Part shown: one piece after another, positions 14,648 to 21,123 of the stretch | Layout: each line of letters starts with the position of its first letter | Position numbering within the stretch: the first letter of the stretch is position 1 | Origin: Myxococcota bacterium | GTDB taxonomy: Bacteria; Myxococcota; Polyangia; GCA-2747355; JAKLHH01 | Reading direction: 5' to 3' | Length of the DNA stretch: 21,836 bases | Assembly (NCBI GenBank): GCA_022710245.1 | Contig: JAKLHH010000014.1 | Location: 1-21,836 of the forward strand | The notes under the pieces: generated by a model | What the model saw: the letters and a program-made list of their open reading frames with translations, nothing else | Database searches by the model: none | What the model was told of the DNA's origin: nothing | Translations under genes and position numbers: made by a program

Positions 14648-15397
14648 ATGCCGCTGAGCCCGATGCAGATCGAGGAGATCCTCCGCTCGAACCGCGACCA
14701 CGACTGCTCCGGCTACGGCAAGGACGGGGTCTGCGTGCGGATCGCCGCCATCGCCGACCTGCCGAGCCGCTTCGGCGAGTTCCAGATCGTCGGCTTCTGG
14801 AACAACCGCGACGACAAGGAGCACGTCGCGCTGGTGCACGGCGACGTCGCCGGCCAGGAGGCGGTGCCGATCCGGGTCCACTCCGAGTGCCTGACCGGAG
14901 ACGTCCTCGGCTCGCTCCGCTGCGACTGCCGCGACCAGCTCGAGGCGGCGCTCAAGCTCCTCGGCGGGATGGAGCGCGGCGTGCTCCTCTACCTGCGCCA
15001 GGAGGGCCGCGGGATCGGCCTGATCAACAAGATCCGCGCCTACAGCCTGCAGGACCTCGGCTTCGACACCGTCGAGGCGAACCTCGCGCTCGGCTTCCGC
15101 GACGAGGAGCGCGACTTCGCGGTGGCGGCGCACATGATCCGCAGCCTGCAGATCCGCTCCATCGCGCTGATGACGAACAACCCCTACAAGATCACCGAGC
15201 TCGAGAAGCACGGCGTGCGCATCGCCTCGCGCCTGCCACACCAGCTCCCGCCGAACCCGCACAACCGCTTCTACCTGCAGACCAAGACCACCAAGATGGG
15301 TCATTACCTCGACGTGGACGCGGCGGGCGCGGGCGCCTCGATCAAGCCGCTCTCCGACGAGCAGGGCGAGAAGCTCGCGGGCGACGGCACGCCCTGA
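14648..15397 (+). CDS. ribA: GTP cyclohydrolase II
   Basis: This 249-residue enzyme opens GTP to the first pyrimidine intermediate of riboflavin synthesis in the cytoplasm. The zinc ligands C81, C92 and C94 lie in HSECLTGDVLGSLRCDC (78-94). YLRQEGRGIGLINKIRAYSLQ (115-135) and TVEANLALGF (141-150) are the catalytic and nucleotide-binding core, and LMTNNPYKI (174-182) is the conserved late motif. It is about 50 residues longer than E. coli RibA, with an N-terminal extension and a C-terminal tail, and has no RibB domain. It starts 2 bases after the upstream oxidoreductase stop, in the same operon. Confidence 0.93.
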   Translation: MPLSPMQIEEILRSNRDHDCSGYGKDGVCVRIAAIADLPSRFGEFQIVGFWNNRDDKEHVALVHGDVAGQEAVPIRVHSECLTGDVLGSLRCDCRDQLEAALKLLGGMERGVLLYLRQEGRGIGLINKIRAYSLQDLGFDTVEANLALGFRDEERDFAVAAHMIRSLQIRSIALMTNNPYKITELEKHGVRIASRLPHQLPPNPHNRFYLQTKTTKMGHYLDVDAAGAGASIKPLSDEQGEKLAGDGTP

Positions 15398-15429
15398 CGC
15401 GGGGCCGGTCTCCCGGCAGCGGGGGGCCC

Positions 15430-16557
15430 TCAGACGAGCAGGATCTGCTGCTCCTCGTAGGGGATCTCCTCGGCGGCGAGGGCCGCGCTCTGCGCGCGCC
15501 GGCGGTCGGCGAGCTCGGAGAGGAACGCGAGCACCTGCGGGTGGGTCATGATCACCTCCTGGAAGTCTCGCCGTACGAGCTTCAGCAGCCAGCACTTGCT
15601 CGCCGCGCGGATGGTCGCCACCGCCGGGCCGTGGGTCAGCAGCGAGATCTCGCCGACGACGCTGCCCGGCCCCAGCTCGGCCACGCGCCGCTCGCCGGGA
15701 GCGGCGCCGCACAGCGCAGAGGGCGGTCGTGCGTCGCTGCCGCGACCAGCGATGGGCGCGCCGCGCAGCACCTCGAGGCGCCCGGCGAGCAGGAGGTAGA
15801 GCCCGTCGGCGCCCTGACCCTCGCGGATGAGCAGGCTCCCCGCCTCGCTCTCGAGGAAGGCGAAGCGCGAGACGAGCTGCTGCTGCTCCTGCTCGGCGAA
15901 GGGCGCGAAGAGCTCGGAGCTCGCCGTGAGGTTGGCGACGAGGCGGTCGCGGAAGAAGCGGAGCAGCACCCGCAGCACCCCCGGGTGCTCGTCGAGGAGG
16001 TCGCCCACCACCGTCCGCGTGATCTCGAGCAGGGTGACCGGCGTCATGGCCTCCACCGAGGCGGTGCGCTGGTGATCGGTGAGCACCGCGACCTCGCCGA
16101 AGAACGCGCCCTCGACCAGGCGGCCGAGCTCTCGAGGCGGCGGCCCCGCCTGGCGGACGGCGACCTCGCCCTCGACGACGACGAAGAGGCTGTCCCCCGG
16201 CTCTCCCTCGCGGATGATCACCTCGCCCGGCTCCGCCTCGCGCACGGCGACGCGCTCGATCAGCCGGCGCAGCGCGCCCTCCTCGAGCGAGGAGAAGAGC
16301 GGCGTGAAGGGGAGCTCGCGGAGCGGAGGCGCCGATCGCGTCGACGAGGCGACAGCGCCGGGCGCGGGCCCGGCCTGCCCGGCGTCCGGTCCTCGCGTCC
16401 CCCCGGGACGCTCCGGGGTGAGGCGGGCGCCCTCGACGGGGAAGGCCTCGGCGAGGGCGGTCTCCACCTCGTCCTCGAGCGGGATGAGGAAGACCTCACC
16501 CTCGACGTCCGCCGGCCGCTCCTCGCGGCGCGCGGACGGCACCAGCTCGTGGAGCAC
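15430..16557 (-). CDS. Double cyclic-nucleotide-binding-domain protein, C-terminal part of a frameshifted gene
   Basis: This open frame encodes two cyclic-nucleotide-binding domains. The first spans about residues 85-205 with the phosphate-binding segment FGEVAVLTDHQRTASV (153-168), including the ligand-contacting Arg at 164. The second spans about 217-340; its equivalent VGEISLLTHGPAVATI (301-316) lacks that Arg, so it may not bind ligand. The frame is open in the right sense upstream of the ATG at 16557, and the missing N-terminus is found in another frame (16605-17204). The two are joined if one base is added to the seven-G run at 16598-16604 (plus strand). Thus the annotated ATG here is probably not a native start. 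There is no DNA-binding domain, so this is a signalling rather than a CRP-type transcription protein. Confidence 0.8.
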   Translation of the reverse strand: MLHELVPSARREERPADVEGEVFLIPLEDEVETALAEAFPVEGARLTPERPGGTRGPDAGQAGPAPGAVASSTRSAPPLRELPFTPLFSSLEEGALRRLIERVAVREAEPGEVIIREGEPGDSLFVVVEGEVAVRQAGPPPRELGRLVEGAFFGEVAVLTDHQRTASVEAMTPVTLLEITRTVVGDLLDEHPGVLRVLLRFFRDRLVANLTASSELFAPFAEQEQQQLVSRFAFLESEAGSLLIREGQGADGLYLLLAGRLEVLRGAPIAGRGSDARPPSALCGAAPGERRVAELGPGSVVGEISLLTHGPAVATIRAASKCWLLKLVRRDFQEVIMTHPQVLAFLSELADRRRAQSAALAAEEIPYEEQQILLV

Positions 16558-17204
16558 GACGGCGTCGAGGGAGCCGCCGGGCGGGATGGTGCGGCGCGGG
16601 GGGGCGTCGCTCCGGCTTCGGGCGGCTGCCCGGGCGCCCGGGCCGCGGCCCGGGTGGGCGCGGAGGGCGGGGCGCTGGCGGGCGCCGGCCCGGCCTCGAC
16701 GCTGGCGGGTGCAGGTGCGGGCGCCCGCCCGGCCTCGACGCTGGCGGGTGCAGGGGCGGGCGCCGGCCCGGCCTCGACGCTGGCGGGTGCAGGGGCGGGC
16801 GCGGGGGCGGGCGCGGGCCCGGCCTCGGCGCTGGCGGGCGCCGGGGTGCGGGGCGCGCGAGCGAGGCCGCGTCGGCTCGTGCTCGCCGAGGCTGTGTGGA
16901 AGCGGGCGAGGAGCAGGGTGGTCTCCGCGTGGTTCGGGCTCTGCGCCAGCACGACCTTGCAGAGGGCGATCGCCTTGACCAGGAAGCCCTCCTCGGCGTA
17001 GCGGCGCGCCGCCTCGCTGAAGCCGGCGATCGCGAGCTCGCCCTCGCCGAGCTTCCTGGCCAGCTCGCCGACCTTCTGCGGCCAGCGCGCGTTGCCCGGC
17101 TCGCGCTGGCTCAGCGCCTGGTAGGCCTCGAGCGCCTTCTCGAGCTTCCCCTTCTCGAGCAGGGCAGCGGCCCGCTCCCTCAGGTCGTGGAGATCCTCAG
17201 CCAT
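16260..17204 (-). CDS. TPR-domain N-terminal part of the same frameshifted gene
   Basis: The meaningful part is residues 1 to about 200 (17204 to about 16605). Residues 1-102 are tetratricopeptide-like helices (LLEKGKLEKALEAYQALSQ, then ELAIAGFSEAARRYAEEG, then KAIALCKVVLAQSPNHAET). A Pro/Ala linker follows with an ASVEAGPAPAPAP repeat. After the seven-base C run the frame turns into Ser/Arg-rich shadow of the cyclic-nucleotide-binding gene. Adding one base restores a single protein of about 591 residues: TPR, linker, two cyclic-nucleotide domains. The TATGAT box ends 8 bases before the ATG and no ribosome-binding site is seen, suggesting a leaderless start. Confidence 0.75.
   Translation of the reverse strand: MAEDLHDLRERAAALLEKGKLEKALEAYQALSQREPGNARWPQKVGELARKLGEGELAIAGFSEAARRYAEEGFLVKAIALCKVVLAQSPNHAETTLLLARFHTASASTSRRGLARAPRTPAPASAEAGPAPAPAPAPAPASVEAGPAPAPAPASVEAGRAPAPAPASVEAGPAPASAPPSAPTRAAARAPGQPPEAGATPPRAAPSRPAAPSTPSCSTSWCRPRAARSGRRTSRVRSSSSRSRTRWRPPSPRPSPSRAPASPRSVPGGREDRTPGRPGPRPALSPRRRDRRLRSASSPSRRSSPRSRRARCAG
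16681..16850 (-). repeat. 39-bp coding repeat in the Pro/Ala linker
   Basis: A 39-bp unit (GGCCTCGACGCTGGCGGG core) recurs with CTCGAC starting at 16695, 16734 and 16773, and a variant with CTCGGC at 16824 after a 12-bp extra step. It encodes a 13-residue ASVEAGPAPAPAP linker unit. Lengths stay multiples of three, as expected of an in-frame repeat in a translated gene. Confidence 0.85.
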
Positions 17205-17212
17205 GGTCCGGG

Positions 17213-17221
17213 ATCATACCA
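17213..17221 (-). promoter_or_regulatory. Extended -10 promoter element for the TPR/cyclic-nucleotide gene
   Basis: TGG-TATGAT on the minus strand is an extended -10 box ending at 17213. The ATG follows at 17204, after eight bases and without a Shine-Dalgarno. No convincing -35 box is seen, as is common with extended -10 promoters. Confidence 0.5.
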
Positions 17222-17272
17222 CCACTGCCGTCCACGCGAGCCGCGCGCACCCGCCAGGCCCACCGCCGCTGC

Positions 17273-18838
17273 TCAGAAGTCCAGCTCCGGACGGAGCTCC
17301 GGGAGGTGCCGCTCGAGCGGCGTGTGCTCGAGCTCGAGGGCGCGGTAGCACTCGACGAAGACCGTCACCAGCGCCGGGTCGAACTGCGCGCCGGACTCGG
17401 CGGTGATCTCCGAGAGCGCCTCGCCGGCCGCGCAGGCGCGGCGGAAGGGCCGCTCGTGGGTCATCGCGTCGTAGGTGTCGGCGAGCGCGATCAGGCGACC
17501 CTGCAGCGAGATCTCCTGCCCCTTCAGGTGGCGCGGGTAGCCCTTGCCGTCGTAGCGCTCGTGGTGGTCGAGCACCCCCGGCAGCACCTCGGCGAGCTGC
17601 TCGACGGGCCGCAGGATGGAGGCGCCGAGCGCGGGGTGCTCCTTGATCGCGGCCCGCTCGCGGTGGTTGAGCGGGCCCTGCTTGTGCAGGATGCTCTCGG
17701 GGATGCCGAGGTTGCCGATGTCGTGCAGCATCGCGGCGACCTGCAGCATGTCGAGCGCCTGGTCGTCGAGCCCGAGGCGGCGGCCGAGCTCGGAGCAGAG
17801 GAACGCCACCCGGCGCGAGTGACCGAGCGCGAAGTCGTCCTTGGCGTCGATGGCGGTGGTCAGCGACTCGATGGTCGCCAGGAGCAGCGCGCGGATCTCG
17901 GAGTAGAGCCTGACGTTCTCCAGCGCGACGCCGCCGAGCCGCGCGAGGCTGACGAGCAGCTGGAGATCGCGGTTGGAGAAGGGCCGCTGGCCGCCTTCGC
18001 GGTCGTTCACGTTGACGACGCCGACGAGCCGGCCGCGAACGTGCACCGGCGCGGAGATGATGTTGCGGATGGGGTTGCTCTTCGCCACGTAGTCCGGGCA
18101 CCCCTGCACGTCGTTGACGATGCGCGGCAGCCCGTCCTGGGCCACCCCGCCCGCGATGCCCTCGCCGACCTTGAGGCGGAAGCCCTGCACGGCCTCCGGA
18201 CGGCCGCCGTGGTGGCAGCGGATGTAGAGCTCCTGGCGCCGGGTGTCGAGCCCGAAGAAGGTCGCCTCGTGCGCGCCGAGGATGCGCGCGATGTCACCGA
18301 GGAAGCGGCCGACGATCTCGTCGACGGCCGCCAGCTTGCAGACCCGCTCCGAGAAGTCGAAGATCAGCGAGAGGCGCTGCCGCTCGGCGTCGAGCGCCTG
18401 CGCCTGTGCACCCGAGGAGGCCCGCGCCTGCACCGCGCGCTCGAGGACCGCCGCGATCATCTCCAGCTGCCGCGCCGGGAGCGCTCCGCGCAGGGTGAGC
18501 TTCTCCTGCTGGGGGAAGCGGACCAGCACCTCGTGCTCCTTGCCGGCCCGCGGCTCGGGCGGGGTCGACTCGAAGAAGACGCTGCCGTCAGCGAGCAGGA
18601 TGCGCAGGCGGACCCGGCCCACCTCGGCGTGGGAGTCGAGCACCGCGGTCACCGCGTCCACGTCGAGGCCCGCCTCGGCGCTGGCGTCGACGACGCTGCG
18701 ATACGGGTTGATGCGGGCCGCGGGCATGGTGACCTCGCGGCGGGGGACGCGGAGGCTCTCGTCGGTGACGCCGCTCACTGGCTCGGGGCGGTCGTCGTCC
18801 GTCGCGTGGCTCGGCTCTCTGTCCTTGCGCCTTGGCAT
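17273..18838 (-). CDS. GAF-domain HD-GYP phosphodiesterase
   Basis: This 521-residue signalling protein should hydrolyse cyclic di-GMP. The N-terminal 150 residues have no recognised domain, and a GAF-type sensor domain spans about 155-310. The HD-GYP domain (about 320-505) has H372-D373 in LHDIGNLGIP, H401, H425-H426, DGKGYP (430-435) and DTYDAMTHERPF (454-465), so all usual metal ligands and the GYP signature are present. There is no membrane segment, so it is cytosolic. The ATG at 18838 lies 7 bases after the stop of the 77-residue gene; an ATG at residue 38 (18727) has a better GAGG site and could be the real start. The GAF ligand is unknown. Confidence 0.92.
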   Translation of the reverse strand: MPRRKDREPSHATDDDRPEPVSGVTDESLRVPRREVTMPAARINPYRSVVDASAEAGLDVDAVTAVLDSHAEVGRVRLRILLADGSVFFESTPPEPRAGKEHEVLVRFPQQEKLTLRGALPARQLEMIAAVLERAVQARASSGAQAQALDAERQRLSLIFDFSERVCKLAAVDEIVGRFLGDIARILGAHEATFFGLDTRRQELYIRCHHGGRPEAVQGFRLKVGEGIAGGVAQDGLPRIVNDVQGCPDYVAKSNPIRNIISAPVHVRGRLVGVVNVNDREGGQRPFSNRDLQLLVSLARLGGVALENVRLYSEIRALLLATIESLTTAIDAKDDFALGHSRRVAFLCSELGRRLGLDDQALDMLQVAAMLHDIGNLGIPESILHKQGPLNHRERAAIKEHPALGASILRPVEQLAEVLPGVLDHHERYDGKGYPRHLKGQEISLQGRLIALADTYDAMTHERPFRRACAAGEALSEITAESGAQFDPALVTVFVECYRALELEHTPLERHLPELRPELDF

Positions 18839-18845
18839 CGAGGGG

Positions 18846-19079
18846 TCAGCGTGACCAGCTGACGTCCATGTCCTCGCGCTCGCCGAGCGCCTCGGTCAGG
18901 CGGCCGAGCAGGTCCTCCTCGCACCCCTCGTCCTTGAGCATCTCCAGCGTGTCCTTGCTGATGTAGTAGTCTCGGTCGGTGGCGTCCTCGCCGACCAGCC
19001 GCTCGGTGAGGAAGGCGAGCTGCGCCTCGCTGATCTCGGTGATCGTCTGACCGCTCTCGGTGAAGAACAATCTGGGCAT
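18846..19079 (-). CDS. Small conserved-looking acidic protein
   Basis: This 77-residue protein of unknown function starts MPRLFFTESGQTITEIS. It is acidic and helix-rich, with no signal peptide or membrane segment. The start at 19079 is supported by GGAGG with a 6-base spacer; the longer frame to 19139 lacks such a site and runs into the repeat field. A TTGACT-N16-TAACAC promoter lies upstream. It is followed after 7 bases by the HD-GYP gene, so a regulatory or accessory role for that protein is possible, but nothing in the sequence shows it. Confidence 0.75.
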   Translation of the reverse strand: MPRLFFTESGQTITEISEAQLAFLTERLVGEDATDRDYYISKDTLEMLKDEGCEEDLLGRLTEALGEREDMDVSWSR

Positions 19080-19099
19080 GGTGCGCCTCCGAGGTTCGA

Positions 19100-19127
19100 G
19101 TGTTACAGGCGAGCCCGGCGCAGTCAA
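19100..19127 (-). promoter_or_regulatory. Promoter for the small protein/HD-GYP operon
   Basis: On the minus strand TTGACT (19127-19122), a 16-bp spacer and TAACAC (19105-19100) are placed to give a short leader carrying GGAGG (19090-19086) and the ATG at 19079. The -35 box is strong and overlaps the arm of a palindromic repeat; the -10 is weak. Confidence 0.45.
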
Positions 19128-19315
19128 TTCGCCCTTCATCGCGGAGCCTCCGCAGGAGGCGAGCAGGGCGAATTGCGGGTCCTCCGGCCGCTCCGGGATG
19201 AGACCTCCGCGATTGGCCCTCTATCGCGGAGCCTCCGCAGGAGGCGAGCAGGGCGAATTGCGGGTCCTCGCGCCCTCCGGCCGCTCCGGGATGAGACCGC
19301 CGCAATTGACCCCGC
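19125..19315. repeat. Palindromic tandem repeat, two copies and a third start
   Basis: A 47-bp segment is identical at 19138-19184 and 19223-19269, and the following CGGCCGCTCCGGGATGAGACC-like 21 bp recurs at 19185-19205 and 19278-19298. Each unit holds a perfect GCCTCC/GGAGGC hairpin (19146-19160, 19231-19245) inside outer arms: CAATTCGCCCT (19125-19135) pairs perfectly with AGGGCGAATTG (19165-19175), and the second copy pairs with two mismatches. A third unit begins at about 19301 and is cut short. No coding gene is evident in 19080-19544. Confidence 0.85.
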
Positions 19316-19339
19316 AGGTGGAGGGTGCCACTCGCTCGT

Positions 19340-19487
19340 GCAATCTCGGGGGCCAGGTTTCCAACCTGCAGGCCGAGATGGCACAGAAGCGCGCAATCTC
19401 CGGGGGAGGTCTCAAGACTCCACGCCGCGATTGCACAGAAGTGAGCAATCGTGAGGGGCAGGTGTTAAACCTGCACCCCGGGATTGC
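19340..19487. repeat. Three tandem hairpin repeats with variable stems
   Basis: Units are 19340-19382, 19393-19434 and 19445-19487 (42-43 bp, period 52-53 bp), separated by ACAGAAGCGC and ACAGAAGTGA. Each begins GCAATC and ends GATTGC (GATGGC in the first). Inner stems differ in sequence but still pair: CAGGTT/AACCTG, then GGA-g-GTC/GACTCC, then CAGGT/ACCTG with GGGG/CCCC. Nothing else was recognised in 19488-19544. Confidence 0.8.
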
Positions 19488-19544
19488 ACGCCCCGTCCGC
19501 GGCCGGGCCGGTGCGGGGCGAGGCGCGCAGCGCCAGGTGAGGGG

Positions 19545-20369
19545 TCAAGTCTCGGGGGTGAGCTCGATCAGCGCGAGCTCCGGCGCGGCGCGCTCCCCGA
19601 TTCGCGCGCGGATGCGGCCCGCGCCGATGCCGACGTTCACGTAGAGCCGCGCTCCCCGGCGCTTGCCCACGTCGTGCCAGCCGAAGAGGTAGCGCTGGCC
19701 GGCGAGCCGCGCGATCGCGAGGGTCAGGATGGGCACCGCGAAGTGCCCGCCGTGCGTGTGCCCGGCGAGGATCAGGCGTCCGCCGCGGGCGGCGATCGCG
19801 TCGGCGAGCGGCGGGTAGTGCGTCAGCACCAGCGCCTCGCCTGGCGCGGCGAGCCCCGCGAAGGCCTGGCGGATGGCGTGGTGCCCGGTGTAGCCATCGT
19901 CGATGCCCACCACCGTCAGCTCCCAGCCCGCGCCCCGCACCACGGTGCTCGCGTTGGTGAGCACCTGGACCCCGGCGCGCCGGAGCGCGGCGCGCACGCC
20001 GTCGGCGCCCGACCAGTGGTCGTGGTTGCCGAGCACGGCGAGGCAGGGCCGCGGCAGCTGCGCCACGAGCCGCTGCAGCGCGGGGGCGTCGCGCAGGCTC
20101 CGGTTCACGTAGTCGCCGGTGAGCACCACCAGGTCCGGCCGCACCGCGCGGGTCCGCGCGACCGCGTCGTCGAGGAGCCGCGGGTCGGTGGCGTGCCCGA
20201 CGTGCAGATCGGAGAGGTGGACCAGCCGCACCGCGCGTGCAATCTTCCACGGCACGCGGTGCGTGGTGACCCGGACCCGGGGCGTCGCCTGCGCGGGCGC
20301 CCCGGCGAGCACCGCCAGCACCGCCGCGAGGCGGCCGAGCTGGCGGCGGTTGAGCTGCCTCTCTGCCAC
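19545..20369 (-). CDS. Exported metallophosphoesterase (YkuE-like)
   Basis: This 274-residue calcineurin-like phosphoesterase has all five family blocks: D54-x-H56 in HLSDLHVGH, G85-D86 in LTGDY, G114-N115-H116-D117, H184 in LTHYP and G203-H204-T-H206 in LAGHTHGG. These bind two metals for phosphate-ester hydrolysis. The N-terminus (RRQLGRLAAVLAVLAG, about 8-23) resembles a Tat or Sec signal, so it probably works outside the cytoplasm or at the membrane. Relatives cleave lipid- or nucleotide-linked pyrophosphates; the substrate is unknown. The start is a GTG at 20369 with no ribosome-binding site; a TAGACT box stands 9 bases upstream. Confidence 0.9.
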   Translation of the reverse strand: MAERQLNRRQLGRLAAVLAVLAGAPAQATPRVRVTTHRVPWKIARAVRLVHLSDLHVGHATDPRLLDDAVARTRAVRPDLVVLTGDYVNRSLRDAPALQRLVAQLPRPCLAVLGNHDHWSGADGVRAALRRAGVQVLTNASTVVRGAGWELTVVGIDDGYTGHHAIRQAFAGLAAPGEALVLTHYPPLADAIAARGGRLILAGHTHGGHFAVPILTLAIARLAGQRYLFGWHDVGKRRGARLYVNVGIGAGRIRARIGERAAPELALIELTPET

Positions 20370-20378
20370 TGCGCGGAG

Positions 20379-20384
20379 AGTCTA
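20379..20384 (-). promoter_or_regulatory. Possible -10 box for the phosphoesterase gene
   Basis: TAGACT on the minus strand lies nine bases before the GTG at 20369, with a weak TTCCCG 17 bp further upstream. It is the sixth close -10/start pair in this window, but the weakest one. Confidence 0.3.
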
Positions 20385-20433
20385 GATCGCCGCCCTCGGG
20401 CCGGGAAGAGCGGCGGGGCGACGCGGAGGCGAG

Positions 20434-21090
20434 ATGTCCACGGAACGATCCCCTGACCTCGACGATCCCCTCCGGGGGGACTCCCCCTCACCCGGCGCTT
20501 CGCGCCTCCCCCCACACCCTCCCCCTGCGGAGGAGCTGATCCAGCGCGAGCAGGCGCTCGCGCTCCTCCACGAGCACACGCAGGGCGACGCCCTCCGCAA
20601 GCACGCCTGCGCCGTCGAGGCGGCGATGATCGCCGCCGCCGAGCGCGTGGGCGGCGACCCCGTCTGGTGGGGCGCGGTGGGGCTGCTCCACGACTTCGAC
20701 TACGAGCGCTTCCCCGAGCCGCCCGACCACCCGCTCCGCGGGGCGGAGATCCTCCGCGCGCGCGGCTACCCGGAGCCGTTCGTGCGGGCCATCCTCTCGC
20801 ATGGCTCGGCGACCGGGGTGCCGCGCGAGGACGACTGCGCGCGCTGGCTCTTCGCCGTCGACGAGCTCTGCGGCTTCTGCATGGCCTGCGCGATGGTGCA
20901 GCCCGACCGCAAGCTCGCCTCGGTGAAGGTCTCCTCGGTGGTGAAGAAGCTGAAGCGAAGAGAGTTTGCCGCCAAGGTGAACCGCGAGGAGATCCAGGAG
21001 GGCGCCCGCGGGGTCGGGCTCCCGCTCGAGGAGCTGATCGCCCACGTCCTCGCGGCCCTGGTCCGGGTCGCCCCCGCCCTGGGGCTCTGA
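20434..21090 (+). CDS. HD-domain phosphohydrolase-like protein
   Basis: This 218-residue protein has a central HD metal-dependent hydrolase domain: H57 in LRKHACAVEAAM, H86-D87 in GLLHDFDYE, H123 in AILSHG and D143 in FAVDELCGF, the full HD pattern (H-HD-H-D). Such domains hydrolyse nucleotides or phosphate esters. It is not HD-GYP. The N-terminal 30 residues are Pro/Ser-rich and disordered-looking. GGAGG at 20425-20429 with a 4-base spacer fits the ATG at 20434. A basic segment KKLKRREFAAKV (171-182) and an Ala/Val-rich end follow. The substrate is unknown; it is transcribed divergently from the phosphoesterase gene. Confidence 0.82.
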   Translation: MSTERSPDLDDPLRGDSPSPGASRLPPHPPPAEELIQREQALALLHEHTQGDALRKHACAVEAAMIAAAERVGGDPVWWGAVGLLHDFDYERFPEPPDHPLRGAEILRARGYPEPFVRAILSHGSATGVPREDDCARWLFAVDELCGFCMACAMVQPDRKLASVKVSSVVKKLKRREFAAKVNREEIQEGARGVGLPLEELIAHVLAALVRVAPALGL

Positions 21091-21108
21091 TCGATCCGCC
21101 GCGCGCTG

Positions 21109-21117
21109 TGCTATGAT
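21109..21117 (+). promoter_or_regulatory. Extended -10 promoter for the edge gene
   Basis: TGC-TATGAT is a strong extended -10 box. It ends six bases before GTG 21124, so transcription would begin at the start codon. No Shine-Dalgarno is present. Confidence 0.5.
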
Positions 21118-21123
21118 CGGCCC

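Noticed and set aside
15398..15429. Bidirectional terminator between ribA and the cyclic-nucleotide gene
   Set aside because: The gap is only about 30 bp, with GC-rich runs but no clean stem followed by T residues on either strand.
19377..19450. CRISPR-like array of 22-bp repeats with 30-bp spacers
   Set aside because: The hairpin array can be read this way, but the spacers are themselves palindromic and related to each other, only two repeats exist, and no cas gene is nearby.
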